Shown: one piece after another, positions 1-7,641 of the stretch | Layout of the letters: each line of letters begins with the position of its first letter | How positions within the stretch are numbered: position 1 is the stretch's first letter | Assembly: GCA_016762995.1 (NCBI GenBank) | Contig: JAESUT010000067.1 | Coordinates: 1-26,123 of the forward strand | Length of the DNA stretch: 26,123 nucleotides | Source of the DNA: Gammaproteobacteria bacterium | GTDB taxonomy: Bacteria; Pseudomonadota; Gammaproteobacteria; Pseudomonadales; Pseudohongiellaceae | Reading direction: 5' to 3' | Position numbers and translations under genes: made by a program | The notes under the pieces: generated by a model | Told to the model about the DNA's origin: nothing | What the model saw: the letters and a program-made list of their open reading frames with translations, nothing else | Database searches by the model: none

Positions 1-93
1 TTTAGACTGACCGCTGCATTGTCAGAGAACCCTTCGCCGACATAGAACAGTTGATAAAAATTTTCTGAATACACATAGGTAGAGTAAATTTCA

Positions 94-975
94 TTGAATC
101 TAACTACACAAATACTAATTATTTGGTTCGGACTCATTACAGCGGCTTCTGCTCAAGTAAAGGCTAACGACCCTCTGCTATCCCTCAACCACTTTTTTGT
201 GGTCGTGGACGAAACCACCTACCAAGATATTCAAGATAATGCATTCCTAAAAAACACCTTTGCCATTACGCAGAGCCGAACCACAATAAGAAACGATACA
301 GAATACTCTGGCTTCTACGTATACGGAGAGAATACATACTTTGAGATCATCACAAAAAGCTTAGGCACCTGGCAAAGTGGGATTTTCCTGAGCGGAGACG
401 ATGAGGAAGATCTAGAAAGAGTGAAGGAGAATAACCTGCCGCATCTCTACATAAGCTCGAAGCCTGTAACTCGAGAATTCGAGGGAGAGCAGATACCGTG
501 GTTTGTTACCGCGGGGAATTTTGAATACCCCATGGCTAGCCAACTGGGTTTTGGCATCATGGAATACCACCCTCAATACCTAGCGCAATACTACCCAGAT
601 ATTGAACCGCAATCGCGTGGCGTCAGCCGAAAGGAAGTGCTAACACGGTATGCAGCCATCGAGGGGGTCTCCCAGAGTGACCGGATTTTTGGCAATGTCG
701 TTGGCATAACAATAGCCGCATCACCTGTAGAACGAAGGGCGCTTGGCCGAATCTTTGAGTCCCTAGGGTTCACACCTACTGCGACTTCTAACGAGTCCAT
801 TTTAACTGGCAACAATTTCGAACTTAAAATTTTGCCACGAACAAATTCGATAAGTAAAATCACCGCGGTTAAACTGCAGCTAAACCGTGAAAACACTGAG
901 GAGGTAACACTGGAATTTGGAGCAAGCTCTAGCCTGGAAATTTCTACGAACGGAATGGCTTACTGGCGGTTCTAA
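94..975 (+). CDS. Exported DUF5829-like (VOC-fold-like) protein
   Basis: A 293-residue protein of unknown function. The first ~21 residues form a hydrophobic signal sequence ending in AASAQ, so it is probably exported. The mature part starts with LNHFFVVVDETTYQDI, which resembles the opening of DUF5829 proteins (LNHF.VV.D..TY). A second block, VVGITIAASPVERRALGRIF at about residues 206-225, looks like the helix-containing half of a glyoxalase/VOC-type module. I see no conserved metal-ligand set, so enzymatic activity is not supported. The start is a TTG preceded by AGGTAGAG nine bases upstream; there is no in-frame ATG nearby, and the n-region lacks the usual positive charge, so the start is uncertain. 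It ends 23 bases before the convergent methyltransferase gene. The family name is from memory of the motif and moderately sure; the export call is firmer. Confidence 0.7.
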   Translation: MNLTTQILIIWFGLITAASAQVKANDPLLSLNHFFVVVDETTYQDIQDNAFLKNTFAITQSRTTIRNDTEYSGFYVYGENTYFEIITKSLGTWQSGIFLSGDDEEDLERVKENNLPHLYISSKPVTREFEGEQIPWFVTAGNFEYPMASQLGFGIMEYHPQYLAQYYPDIEPQSRGVSRKEVLTRYAAIEGVSQSDRIFGNVVGITIAASPVERRALGRIFESLGFTPTATSNESILTGNNFELKILPRTNSISKITAVKLQLNRENTEEVTLEFGASSSLEISTNGMAYWRF

Positions 976-998
976 TTTCGACTTCAAGCAGCTATCAC

Positions 999-1649
999 TC
1001 AACGCGAAAATAGTAGAATATCGCCCTTGAATTCATTGTCTAGATAATCTGTATGGATCGGCTTTTTCTGGCAAGAGCTGTATCCAAACTCGATCATTTT
1101 GGCGCTTAGTTTATTCTTCCTACCCCGAGCTGGATCGACAAGAATCACTTCACAGCTTTTGTTCGAATGACCTTCAATAAAGTTAGCAAGCAGTTCAATA
1201 TGTTGCTCTTCGTACAACAAATCGCTGCCTATTATTAGGTCAAAACGGCCAAGGTTATCCTCTGTGTCAGTCCAGTCTACCCGCTCATAGGCGATAGGCC
1301 GATCGTTATTGAGCAGGGTATTCCTAGCAAGGAAAACTCCAACCTCTGGGTGGTAGTCAGTTGCGGTGATATTCGCATGCTGTTTATTTAGGAGCAGGCT
1401 GCTTAGCGCCATACCACAACCAATTTCCAGAATTCGTTTCGAGCCCGTGTTGTAGTCGTTGATAGTGTGAGCAAGCACCATACTTGATGGCCACACAACA
1501 CCAAAAATTGGCCACTGAGCGGAGGATATGCCAAGATTCTCGGCGACACCGTCTGGGTCATAAAACTCCTGCCGATTGCGCAAAGTACACAGATGAATAT
1601 CGATCTTTCCAAACTCGACGGTCTGGTAGGATAAGCGAAGTTTTGTCAT
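999..1649 (-). CDS. Class I SAM-dependent methyltransferase, METTL/Methyltransf_16-like
   Basis: A 216-residue cytoplasmic enzyme predicted to transfer a methyl group from S-adenosylmethionine. SAM motif I is ILEIGCGMALSSLLL (about residues 73-87), followed by the acidic post-I strand ATDYHPEVG. The later block FDLIIGSDLLYEEQHIELL is typical of the lysine-methyltransferase branch (Methyltransf_16), where a D.LY segment lines the active site, and ILVDPARGRK follows. The family mostly methylates protein lysines, but the substrate cannot be read here. The ATG at 1649 is preceded by only a weak ribosome site. It is convergent with the exported protein to its left and appears to stand alone. No truncation is seen. 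Nicotinamide N-methyltransferase-like annotation would be an alternative name for the same fold. Confidence 0.82.
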   Translation of the reverse strand: MTKLRLSYQTVEFGKIDIHLCTLRNRQEFYDPDGVAENLGISSAQWPIFGVVWPSSMVLAHTINDYNTGSKRILEIGCGMALSSLLLNKQHANITATDYHPEVGVFLARNTLLNNDRPIAYERVDWTDTEDNLGRFDLIIGSDLLYEEQHIELLANFIEGHSNKSCEVILVDPARGRKNKLSAKMIEFGYSSCQKKPIHTDYLDNEFKGDILLFSR

Positions 1650-1950
1650 TCGGCTGCCTTTAGATTAGCGCTAAGTCAGCTATCTAAGATAAATGACAAA
1701 ACGAGCAGTGCTCTAAGCTATAGTATTAGACTAGAAAGGCAATGTATTTCGCGAACCAGCTAATACTGTGCAGAATATCCACTATGAAGTCATTGCTGTC
1801 ACTGCATAGCTTGCGCCCAGCAAAGTATCAAATTGAATAGGTCAAATGAACTTTATTAGTTCTCTGTAAAAAATTGCTATTGGGTCGTCCTAACTCTTGT
1901 AATGTGAAATTACATCACGATATTCTAGATTGATTGGATTGGAGAGCACC
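1650..1950. other. Intergenic region between two divergent methyltransferase genes
   Basis: About 300 bases without a convincing ORF. It must hold the promoters of both flanking divergent genes. The only organised elements I see are a sigma70-like pair near the right edge (1874-1903) and a small inverted repeat, TGTAAT/ATTACA, at 1898-1914 overlapping its -10 box. No tRNA or structured RNA is evident. Confidence 0.5.
1874..1903 (+). promoter_or_regulatory. Candidate sigma70 promoter for the 1951 methyltransferase
   Basis: A -35 box TTGCTA (1874-1879) and a -10 box TGTAAT (1898-1903) are separated by 18 bases and lie about 50 bases before the start codon. The -10 box is the left arm of an inverted repeat (TGTAAT, five-base gap, ATTACA, ending at 1914), which could be a repressor or activator site. 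This is pattern matching only. Confidence 0.35.
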
Positions 1951-2577
1951 ATGGTTGACGCTGTAGATTTTTGGGATGCGAGAGCGGAGAGTTATTCGAA
2001 ATCGTCTGTAGGAAACGAAGAAGCCTACAATGAGAAATTGAGGACTACACAAAAGTATTTCGATAAAGAATCACTGGTATTTGAGTTCGGCTGCGGCACG
2101 GGCACAACCGCCATACATCATGCTCCCTTCGTGCAGAGGATTGTAGCAACCGATATTTCATCGAACATGATCGAGATAGCCAAGAACAAGGCTCTTGCAG
2201 AAAATATCACTAATATAGAATTCCAGCGCTCAACATTAGAAGACTTTGAAGCGACGGACGCTTCTTTCAACGTTGTCATGGCTCACAACATCCTGCACTT
2301 ACTGGAAGACCCAGAGCAAGCCATCAAAATTGCATACCGGCTACTGAAACCCGGCGGTGTGTTTGTAACTTCCACAGTTTGTTTAGGCGATTCATTTTCA
2401 CACTGGAGAGTCTTGCTGATCATTGGCAAACTATTCCGCAAGGTTCCCTATGTAAATGTGCTTAAGCGCGAAACTTTGAATCGCTATCTGAGCGACGCGG
2501 GCTTTGCAGTGGATCTTGAGTGGAATCGAAAGAAGCAGACTCCCTTTATTATCCTCAAGAAACCAGCGGCGCGGTAG
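1951..2577 (+). CDS. Class I SAM-dependent methyltransferase, Methyltransf_11 type
   Basis: A 208-residue soluble methyltransferase. Motif I is VFEFGCGTGTTAIHHA (about residues 43-58), the acidic end of strand 2 is VATDISSNMIEIAKNKA, and motifs II/III are recognisable in FNVVMAHNILHLLEDPEQA and LLKPGGVFVTSTVCLG. This layout is that of the UbiE/Methyltransf_11 superfamily acting on small molecules; the substrate is unknown. The N-terminal VDFWDARAESYSKS is typical of this group. I chose the ATG at 1951 because GGAG lies six bases upstream, in preference to a TTG seven codons earlier. It is unrelated in sequence to the divergent methyltransferase at 999-1649. No operon partner follows; the next gene is 186 bases away. 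Confidence 0.85.
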   Translation: MVDAVDFWDARAESYSKSSVGNEEAYNEKLRTTQKYFDKESLVFEFGCGTGTTAIHHAPFVQRIVATDISSNMIEIAKNKALAENITNIEFQRSTLEDFEATDASFNVVMAHNILHLLEDPEQAIKIAYRLLKPGGVFVTSTVCLGDSFSHWRVLLIIGKLFRKVPYVNVLKRETLNRYLSDAGFAVDLEWNRKKQTPFIILKKPAAR

Positions 2578-2763
2578 CGCTACACTCTGCGGCGCTCAAT
2601 AACAAATCTTCAATAGCAGGCTCTTCGCGGCTCCTATCTCGAAGGTTTTCCGCCCTCTAGATTAATTCGCGTTAACTCAACAGCCAAATTCCGGGTTGCC
2701 ACAAGGCTGTGCTATAAAGGCGGCGTAATGACTTCACTTAAAAAACTAACAAGGGAGCTCACC

Positions 2764-3267
2764 ATGAAACGCCTACTACTTATCGCATGTATTTTCTCCG
2801 GACTCTGCTTCACCAGCCTAGCCCAAGACTCCGGCGCTCCACCGGCGATATTCAAAGCCGGCGCAGAAATCGAAGCCGAATTGGATAACGCTGCCGCATC
2901 ATCTGCCTCTGCTGGCGGCTGGTCAGTAACAATCTCTCCCGGCGTATCGGTTCGTCGCCGCAGTAGCGCGGTAGAACAGTATGCGATCATTCATCCATGG
3001 AGCATGGAGATCTATCGCATATTGGAAGGAAGCGGAACGTTCGTGACAGGTGGAAAACTTGTGCTGCCTTTGGCGGAATCAAGCAATCCCAACATCGTGC
3101 GCACACAGCACGGCATAATCGGCGGTCTTGCCCGGCAGGTTACCGCCGGGGATGTATTGGTACTGCAGCCCGGCACGCCACATTGGTTTCGCAGTATCGA
3201 CGGCGAAACTATTACCTACATGGAAAGCCGAATCATGATTACTACCCACCCCGTTCAGTATCAATAG
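2764..3267 (+). CDS. Exported cupin-domain protein
   Basis: A 167-residue exported protein. Residues 1-20 (MKRLLLIACIFSGLCFTSLAQ region) form a clean Sec signal peptide. The mature part is a single small cupin barrel: IHPWSMEIYRILEGSGTFVTG corresponds to cupin motif 1 (although the usual paired histidines are not both present), and AGDVLVLQPGTPHWFRSID to motif 2 with its conserved PGTPHW. A metal-binding or sugar-binding periplasmic role is possible but the ligand is unknown. I chose the ATG at 2764, preceded by AAGGGAG, rather than an upstream ATG at 2728 that would bury the signal peptide. A TATAAA box lies at 2713-2718 without a clear -35. A bidirectional terminator follows at 3318-3341. 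Confidence 0.8.
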   Translation: MKRLLLIACIFSGLCFTSLAQDSGAPPAIFKAGAEIEAELDNAAASSASAGGWSVTISPGVSVRRRSSAVEQYAIIHPWSMEIYRILEGSGTFVTGGKLVLPLAESSNPNIVRTQHGIIGGLARQVTAGDVLVLQPGTPHWFRSIDGETITYMESRIMITTHPVQYQ

Positions 3268-3317
3268 CCTGAATTGAGACCCTGGGAGAGATGAAGGAAG
3301 AAGTGAAGAAAGAGAAA

Positions 3318-3341
3318 GACGCTGCGCACCGGCGCAGCGTC
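3318..3341. terminator. Bidirectional intrinsic terminator between cupin and pirin genes
   Basis: A perfect ten-base-pair GC-rich stem (GACGCTGCGC / GCGCAGCGTC) encloses an ACCG loop. The left side is A-rich (agaaagagaaa), giving a U-rich tail on the minus strand after the pirin gene; the right side has only a short T run (ctgttt) for the plus-strand cupin gene. Position between two convergent genes supports a terminator, stronger for the minus strand. Confidence 0.75.
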
Positions 3342-3370
3342 CTGTTTACTAGCTCAATCAATGAGCCTCG

Positions 3371-4228
3371 CTATACCAACGTTCCTTCATTGTAGTCGCG
3401 TATCGCCTGATGAATCTCCTCCATTGTATTCATTACAAAAGGTCCACGGTGTGCAATTGGCTCACCAATTGGCTTCCCGGTAAGTAAGAGCAGCTTAGTG
3501 TCACGGCTAGCGCTGAGGTGTAGTCGACCCTCTCTCGATAATCTCGCGATTCTACCCTCGGTTAGTTGGTAGTCACTATCGCCAATAACCGCAGAGCCTG
3601 TGTATACATACACCAAGGCTGTGTGGCCATCGGGCACATCGACTGCAAGCTGCTGATCACTACTAAAGCTCATATCCAAATAGCCTGGATCGGTACTTAG
3701 CCCAGTCACTGCTCCCGATACCTGTGTGCCGTTAACCTTCAGCTCACCTGCTATCGATTTAATGGCGACGCCATCTAGCTGATAGCTGGGAATTGTATTT
3801 GCCTCGATACCATTGTAGGTGGCTGGCCCCATCTTTTCGGCGGCAGGCAAGTTTACCCACAGCTGAAAACCATGCATCTTCCCCTCTTTCTGCTTCGGCA
3901 TTTCTGAATGAATAACACCAGAGCCTGCCTTCATCCACTGCACATCACCGGGGCCGAGTATGCCAACATTGCCCATATGGTCACGATGCTCCATCTGTCC
4001 ATCCAACATGTAAGTAACAGTTTCAAAACCTCGATGCGGATGCGACGGAAAGCCGCCAATGTAATCTTTAGCCTTATCCGAACCAAATTCATCCAGCATA
4101 AGAAAGGGATCGAATCGTGCGAGATCGGTCCCGCCGAAAACTCTCTTCAACTGCACACCATCACCATCGCTGGTTGCCTGCGCGACCAGTACTTCTTCTA
4201 GTTCGCGATATTTTCCGTGTTCGTTCAT
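3371..4228 (-). CDS. Pirin family protein
   Basis: A 285-residue bicupin of the pirin family. Residues 38-75 hold the signature region ending in SHPHRGFETVTYMLDG, and GSGVIHSEM follows at about residues 103-110; His63, His65, His107 and Glu109 match the pirin iron-site pattern HxH...HxE. The C-terminal cupin half runs to YNEGTLV. Bacterial pirins such as YhaK are redox-related, and some have quercetin dioxygenase activity; the actual role here is unknown. The ATG has an excellent AAGGAGGT site six bases upstream, inside the end of azoR, and the two genes overlap by four bases (ATGA), so they are translationally coupled. Pairing with an azoreductase and a divergent LysR regulator suggests response to quinones or electrophiles. 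Confidence 0.92.
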   Translation of the reverse strand: MNEHGKYRELEEVLVAQATSDGDGVQLKRVFGGTDLARFDPFLMLDEFGSDKAKDYIGGFPSHPHRGFETVTYMLDGQMEHRDHMGNVGILGPGDVQWMKAGSGVIHSEMPKQKEGKMHGFQLWVNLPAAEKMGPATYNGIEANTIPSYQLDGVAIKSIAGELKVNGTQVSGAVTGLSTDPGYLDMSFSSDQQLAVDVPDGHTALVYVYTGSAVIGDSDYQLTEGRIARLSREGRLHLSASRDTKLLLLTGKPIGEPIAHRGPFVMNTMEEIHQAIRDYNEGTLV

Positions 4229-4848
4229 GCCGCTACCTCCTTCGAAAAATTGCTGACAATATCCGCTATTTCACTTCTTGCGCTAGCCAAGCCTTGCTCT
4301 CTTCGCTGTTGACTCACGTTGAGGCCGTCAGCGGTGATGAATTGCACATCGTTTAGCCCAATAAACGCCATGATGTGTTTCATATAGGGACGAAGAAAAT
4401 CCGTTGCACTGGTCTCATGTATTCCACCCATCGCTGCAACGAGATACACCTTTTTGCCCTTTAATAAACCGACGGAGCCGCTCTCGGTGTACTTAAATGT
4501 GACTCCCGCCCTAGCTATATGATCCACCCAAGCCTTCAACATAGAAGGAAGGGAAAAGTTGTACATAGGCAGACTAATCACTACGGTATCTGCTCCTTGA
4601 AGCTCAGCTACAAGTTGGTCTGAGAAAGCGACTTTGGCTTGCTGCTCGTCACTACGGTCTGCCTCAGCCGTTGATAGCGCTGTTAACCAGGGTCCATCTA
4701 GATGTGGAATCGCTTGATTCATGAAGTTTCGCTCTGTCACTTTAAGCTCCTCTTCCGCACCTAGCTTAGTTACCAGTTCGTCCATCAACTGGGAACTCAC
4801 GCTGCCCTCGCCCAGTATGCTTGCTGTAATTCGTAGTACGTTTTTCAT
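4225..4848 (-). CDS. azoR: FMN-dependent NADH-azoreductase / quinone reductase
   Basis: A 207-residue flavodoxin-fold oxidoreductase of the AzoR (AcpD) family, which reduces quinones and azo compounds by two electrons using NAD(P)H and FMN. Seen directly: the FMN phosphate region near the N-terminus (ASILGEGSVSSQLMDELV), the flavin-binding loop PMYNFSLPSMLKAWVDHIAR at about residues 100-120, and VAAMGG. The length equals the family norm (~200). GGAG lies seven bases before the ATG at 4848. It is the first gene of an azoR-pirin operon, overlapping pirin by four bases, and is divergent from the LysR gene across a short AT-rich spacer. Thiol-stress or quinone protection is the likely job. LysR control is inferred from the arrangement. 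Confidence 0.92.
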   Translation of the reverse strand: MKNVLRITASILGEGSVSSQLMDELVTKLGAEEELKVTERNFMNQAIPHLDGPWLTALSTAEADRSDEQQAKVAFSDQLVAELQGADTVVISLPMYNFSLPSMLKAWVDHIARAGVTFKYTESGSVGLLKGKKVYLVAAMGGIHETSATDFLRPYMKHIMAFIGLNDVQFITADGLNVSQQRREQGLASARSEIADIVSNFSKEVAA

Positions 4849-4959
4849 AATCGTTCTCCAGTGCCGTATTGGTTAATTCCTTGATTGAGCACATGATAGG
4901 GCATATTATTTGATCTATTGACGCTATTAATGCGCCTAAAACATCGAATTACTAGATAT
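4849..4959. promoter_or_regulatory. Divergent control region azoR / lysR-type regulator
   Basis: An AT-rich spacer of about 110 bases separates azoR (minus) from the LysR gene (plus). LysR regulators usually bind such spacers and control the divergent gene. The stretch around 4880-4920 contains TTGAT- and ATGAT-like half-sites but I cannot define a convincing T-N11-A operator or unique promoter boxes. Confidence 0.35.
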
Positions 4960-5856
4960 ATGAAGAACCCACGCGTCTCTCTCGAACAATGGCTAGCGTT
5001 TAAAACCGTAATCGACAGTGGCTCCTATGCCATGGCGGCTGAAGCGCTCAACAAAAGTCAGTCGTCTATCAGCTATGCCATTGCTCGACTCAATGAACAA
5101 CTACCGCAACCTGTCTTGATTCTAGAAGGGCGTAAGGCAGTAATAACTGATGCGGGCCGGATTCTCTATCGCCATGCAGAGCAACTGCTGAATCAAGCTA
5201 GTCAGGCAGAAGCCGTTGCTAGCTCACTCGCCCTCGGCTTCGAGTCTGAAGTCACCATCGCTGTAGATGTGTTGATGGAGGTTGGATCGCTAGTCTGCGC
5301 GTTCGAAGAATTCTCACAGGAGTTTCCGCACACGCGAATTCGCGTTCTAGAGACGAGTCTTTCCGGGACCACCGAAGCGCTCATCGAGAAAACTGCAGAC
5401 CTTGTACTCGGCTCCCACATCCCTCCTGGTTTTCGGGGCGTACCACTACTGCAAGTAAAGATGGTACCCGTCGCCGCAGCAAACCATCCTCTTATTAAAA
5501 ATAGGGAAAGCGTTTCCGAGGTAGAGCTGCGGAACATGCGACAAGTAGTGCTAAGAGATACAGGCACGCATAGAGAACAAGACGCGGGATGGCTGCAGGC
5601 AGAACAGCGCTGGACGGTAAGTCATTTTTCCACCAGCATTAAGCTGCTTCGCTCCGGCCTTGTCTTTGCATTTATCCCCCAAGAATGGATTATGGATGAA
5701 CTAGCACAAGGAACCCTTCGGAGAATACCTGTCGATTCGAGCATGGATCGAATTATTCAAATGCACTTAATGCTGTCCAATCATCAAGCTTCCGGCCCCG
5801 CGACCAAAGCCTTGCACGACACCATCATCGACAAGCTCTCCCTTCCTTCGCTGTAG
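4960..5856 (+). CDS. LysR family transcriptional regulator
   Basis: A DNA-binding regulator of about 298 residues. The N-terminal winged helix-turn-helix spans roughly residues 5-65 (LEQWLAFKTVIDSGSYAMAAEALNKS, then SQSSISYAIARLNEQL), followed by the linker helix and a periplasmic-binding-like effector domain ending in a typical C-terminus. The wing AVITDAGRILYRHAEQLL is diagnostic. The family normally starts a few residues before the first helix, so I chose the ATG at 4960; an ATG at 4930 or TTG at 4918 would add a basic tail. No strong ribosome site marks any of them. Divergent from azoR-pirin, it is likely their quinone- or redox-responsive regulator, as with YhaJ and the pirin gene yhaK in E. 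coli. Confidence 0.9.
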   Translation: MKNPRVSLEQWLAFKTVIDSGSYAMAAEALNKSQSSISYAIARLNEQLPQPVLILEGRKAVITDAGRILYRHAEQLLNQASQAEAVASSLALGFESEVTIAVDVLMEVGSLVCAFEEFSQEFPHTRIRVLETSLSGTTEALIEKTADLVLGSHIPPGFRGVPLLQVKMVPVAAANHPLIKNRESVSEVELRNMRQVVLRDTGTHREQDAGWLQAEQRWTVSHFSTSIKLLRSGLVFAFIPQEWIMDELAQGTLRRIPVDSSMDRIIQMHLMLSNHQASGPATKALHDTIIDKLSLPSL

Positions 5857-5968
5857 GTTCTCCTCGCTTTAGGCGTTCAGCTTGTATTCATTCTCTAGGA
5901 GTATTCTCAACATAGACGATTATTTATTGTGCTCGTCCGTTATTCATTTTATTGAGTAGGTGAAAGTT

Positions 5969-6532
5969 ATGATCCTGAAGAGAGTATTGTTAAGCCTTTC
6001 AATTATTGGTGCCTTGGTAGTCAGCCAAGTTGCATCAGCAGATAGTCGCAGAGATCGACGCGGCTACAACGACCATAGTTACGGTCAGCACAACTACGGC
6101 AGCAGATACCGAAACAACGCCCGTAGCCATAGGCGTGCGAATTCGTATCATTACGGCCAGCATGATCGACACTATAGAAACACCAATAGACGTTATAGCA
6201 GCGGTTTTAACTTCTCCTACGGGAATTATTATTCGCGGCATAGGGGCTATGATTCAGGTAGTTTTCTGGGCGGGCTAGTCTTAGGCTCCCTGTTTAGTGC
6301 TCCGAGATATTCCTCCAGAAACGTGGAGACGGTTGTGTATAGAAATGCACCAACTACTCGTACCCGCGAAATAATTTATGTGGACCAAACGCGGACTCGA
6401 AGCACTGCCGCTCCCATTGCGAGTGGACGTCGGCTCTTACGTGACCTTGAAGGCAATTGCTTCGAGCGAATCGTGGACGAACAGGGCAATGAGATTCGTG
6501 TTCAACTCGAAGCGCAGGAATGTAATTTTTAG
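5969..6532 (+). CDS. Exported Tyr/Arg/His-rich low-complexity protein
   Basis: A 187-residue exported protein of unknown function. Residues 1-24 are a signal peptide ending QVASADS. Residues 25-90 are strongly biased to Arg, Tyr, His, Asn, Ser and Gly (repeated YGQH, RRxxR and HYR-type patterns) and are likely disordered and very basic. A short glycine-zipper-like hydrophobic stretch (GSFLGGLVLGSLFSAP) at about 93-108 may contact membrane. The C-terminus is a separate conserved-looking module, GRRLLRDLEGNCFERIVDEQ then ...ECNF, whose two cysteines could form a disulfide. The ATG at 5969 has AGGTG seven bases upstream; a GTG three codons earlier is less likely. It is followed 106 bases later by the M48 lipoprotein. 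Confidence 0.72.
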   Translation: MILKRVLLSLSIIGALVVSQVASADSRRDRRGYNDHSYGQHNYGSRYRNNARSHRRANSYHYGQHDRHYRNTNRRYSSGFNFSYGNYYSRHRGYDSGSFLGGLVLGSLFSAPRYSSRNVETVVYRNAPTTRTREIIYVDQTRTRSTAAPIASGRRLLRDLEGNCFERIVDEQGNEIRVQLEAQECNF

Positions 6533-6638
6533 TTAGATCGGTCTTTGTCTGCGCTATACTTCTCATCGAAACTACTGGCCCCGCATCCCTTTTGGTCTTA
6601 CTGTCCGCGTGCCTACAGATGAGAGTTATTTACTAGTC

Positions 6639-7424
6639 ATGAGAAAATTTAGCGCAGTCGTTACACTCCTTTTGTCACTCACAGCTTGTACAAGTTCTCC
6701 TTTAGATAGACGGCAAGTCGTACTCTACTCTGATGCCGACATGGCTGAGCAAGGCATTCGCAGTTACCGCGAAATGCAGGCAGAGATACCCGCAACTACA
6801 AACCCGAGAGAACTTCAGTACGTACAATGCGTAGCTAACTACGTTGTAGCCGCACTGGATAGCGAAGACCAATCCAGGTTCGACTGGGAAGTCACAGTAT
6901 TCGACAATGAACAAGCTAATGCCTTCGCCCTGCCTGGCGGCAAGATCGGTGTTTATAATGGCCTGTTCTCAGTAGCGGTCAATCAACATCAATTAGCGGC
7001 TGTGATGGCGCATGAAGTCGGACACGTATTGGCCAACCACAGCAATGAGCGCGCCAGTCAATCGGCATTACGCAATGTAGGCGTTGCAGCGGCCCAGATC
7101 TTTGGTGCATCGGATACCACACTGCAAATTCTCGACCTGGGCTCGCGCTATGGCATCTTCCTCCCGTTCAACAGAACTCAGGAAAGCGAGGCAGACACCA
7201 TCGGCGTATTTCTCATGGCTGAGGCAGGGTTTAATCCCGAGGAGAGCATCAACCTTTGGGTAAATATGAGCGCTGATGGCGGCCCTAGACCACCCGAGTT
7301 ATTGTCGACCCACCCATCGCCTTCGTCGCGAATGGCGGAGCTACGACGCCTCATGTCCCCCGCAAATGCCCTGCGGGACTCTGCCAGACGCCGGGGCCTG
7401 AATCCAGACTGCCTCTTCGACTAG
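6639..7424 (+). CDS. M48 family metalloprotease, lipoprotein
   Basis: A 261-residue zinc protease anchored to a membrane as a lipoprotein. Residues 1-17 form a lipoprotein signal with the lipobox LTAC and Cys17 as the lipidation site. The zinc motif HEVGH is at residues 125-129 and the third ligand lies in ESEAD at about 182-186; both are intact, so the enzyme should be active. Upstream, NAFALPGGKIGVYNGL is the usual M48C block. Size and layout match the LoiP-type lipoproteins that degrade misfolded envelope proteins in the periplasm; BepA is larger because of its TPR domain, which is absent here. The ATG at 6639 places the lipobox correctly; an in-frame GTG at 6609 would put ten polar residues before the signal. 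Confidence 0.9.
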   Translation: MRKFSAVVTLLLSLTACTSSPLDRRQVVLYSDADMAEQGIRSYREMQAEIPATTNPRELQYVQCVANYVVAALDSEDQSRFDWEVTVFDNEQANAFALPGGKIGVYNGLFSVAVNQHQLAAVMAHEVGHVLANHSNERASQSALRNVGVAAAQIFGASDTTLQILDLGSRYGIFLPFNRTQESEADTIGVFLMAEAGFNPEESINLWVNMSADGGPRPPELLSTHPSPSSRMAELRRLMSPANALRDSARRRGLNPDCLFD

Positions 7425-7455
7425 TGCCCCCTCTTTTCTAGTTAGCTCTAATTTC

Positions 7456-7487
7456 AATATATAATAAAGCATATACTTTACTATATT
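7456..7487. repeat. AT-rich imperfect inverted repeat after the M48 gene
   Basis: AATATATAATAAAG (7456-7469) and CTTTACTATATT (7476-7487) are imperfectly complementary around a six-base spacer. It sits 31 bases after the M48 stop codon. It has almost no GC, so it would make a weak hairpin; it may instead be a promoter-rich region for the DUF3667 gene. Function unknown. Confidence 0.3.
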
Positions 7488-7641
7488 AGGAATTCTTCAG
7501 AAAATGAATCCCCTTACAACGAACTGCCAGCCCTACTACTCTCGAGATGCTAGGTAAAAATACGTACTTGGCCCTGCCGATAGAAAAATCCCGCCTTTAA
7601 CACTATTTTGCCTTTAACTGTATAAGGCATAGTATTGGGCT

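Noticed and set aside
1..93. Possible gene fragments at the left edge: a plus-strand tail ending at TAG 43-45 (14 codons), and a minus-strand open frame reading YQLFYVGEGFSDNAAVSL.
   Set aside because: Too short to support either; no start, ribosome site or family match can be shown in the window.
1903..1919. CRP-like site TGTGA...TCACG upstream of the 1951 gene.
   Set aside because: The half-sites are seven bases apart rather than six, and one half is imperfect; the TGTAAT/ATTACA dyad is the better description.
2728..2763. Upstream ATG start for the cupin gene.
   Set aside because: It would add 12 polar residues before a clear signal peptide and lacks the AAGGGAG site that precedes 2764.
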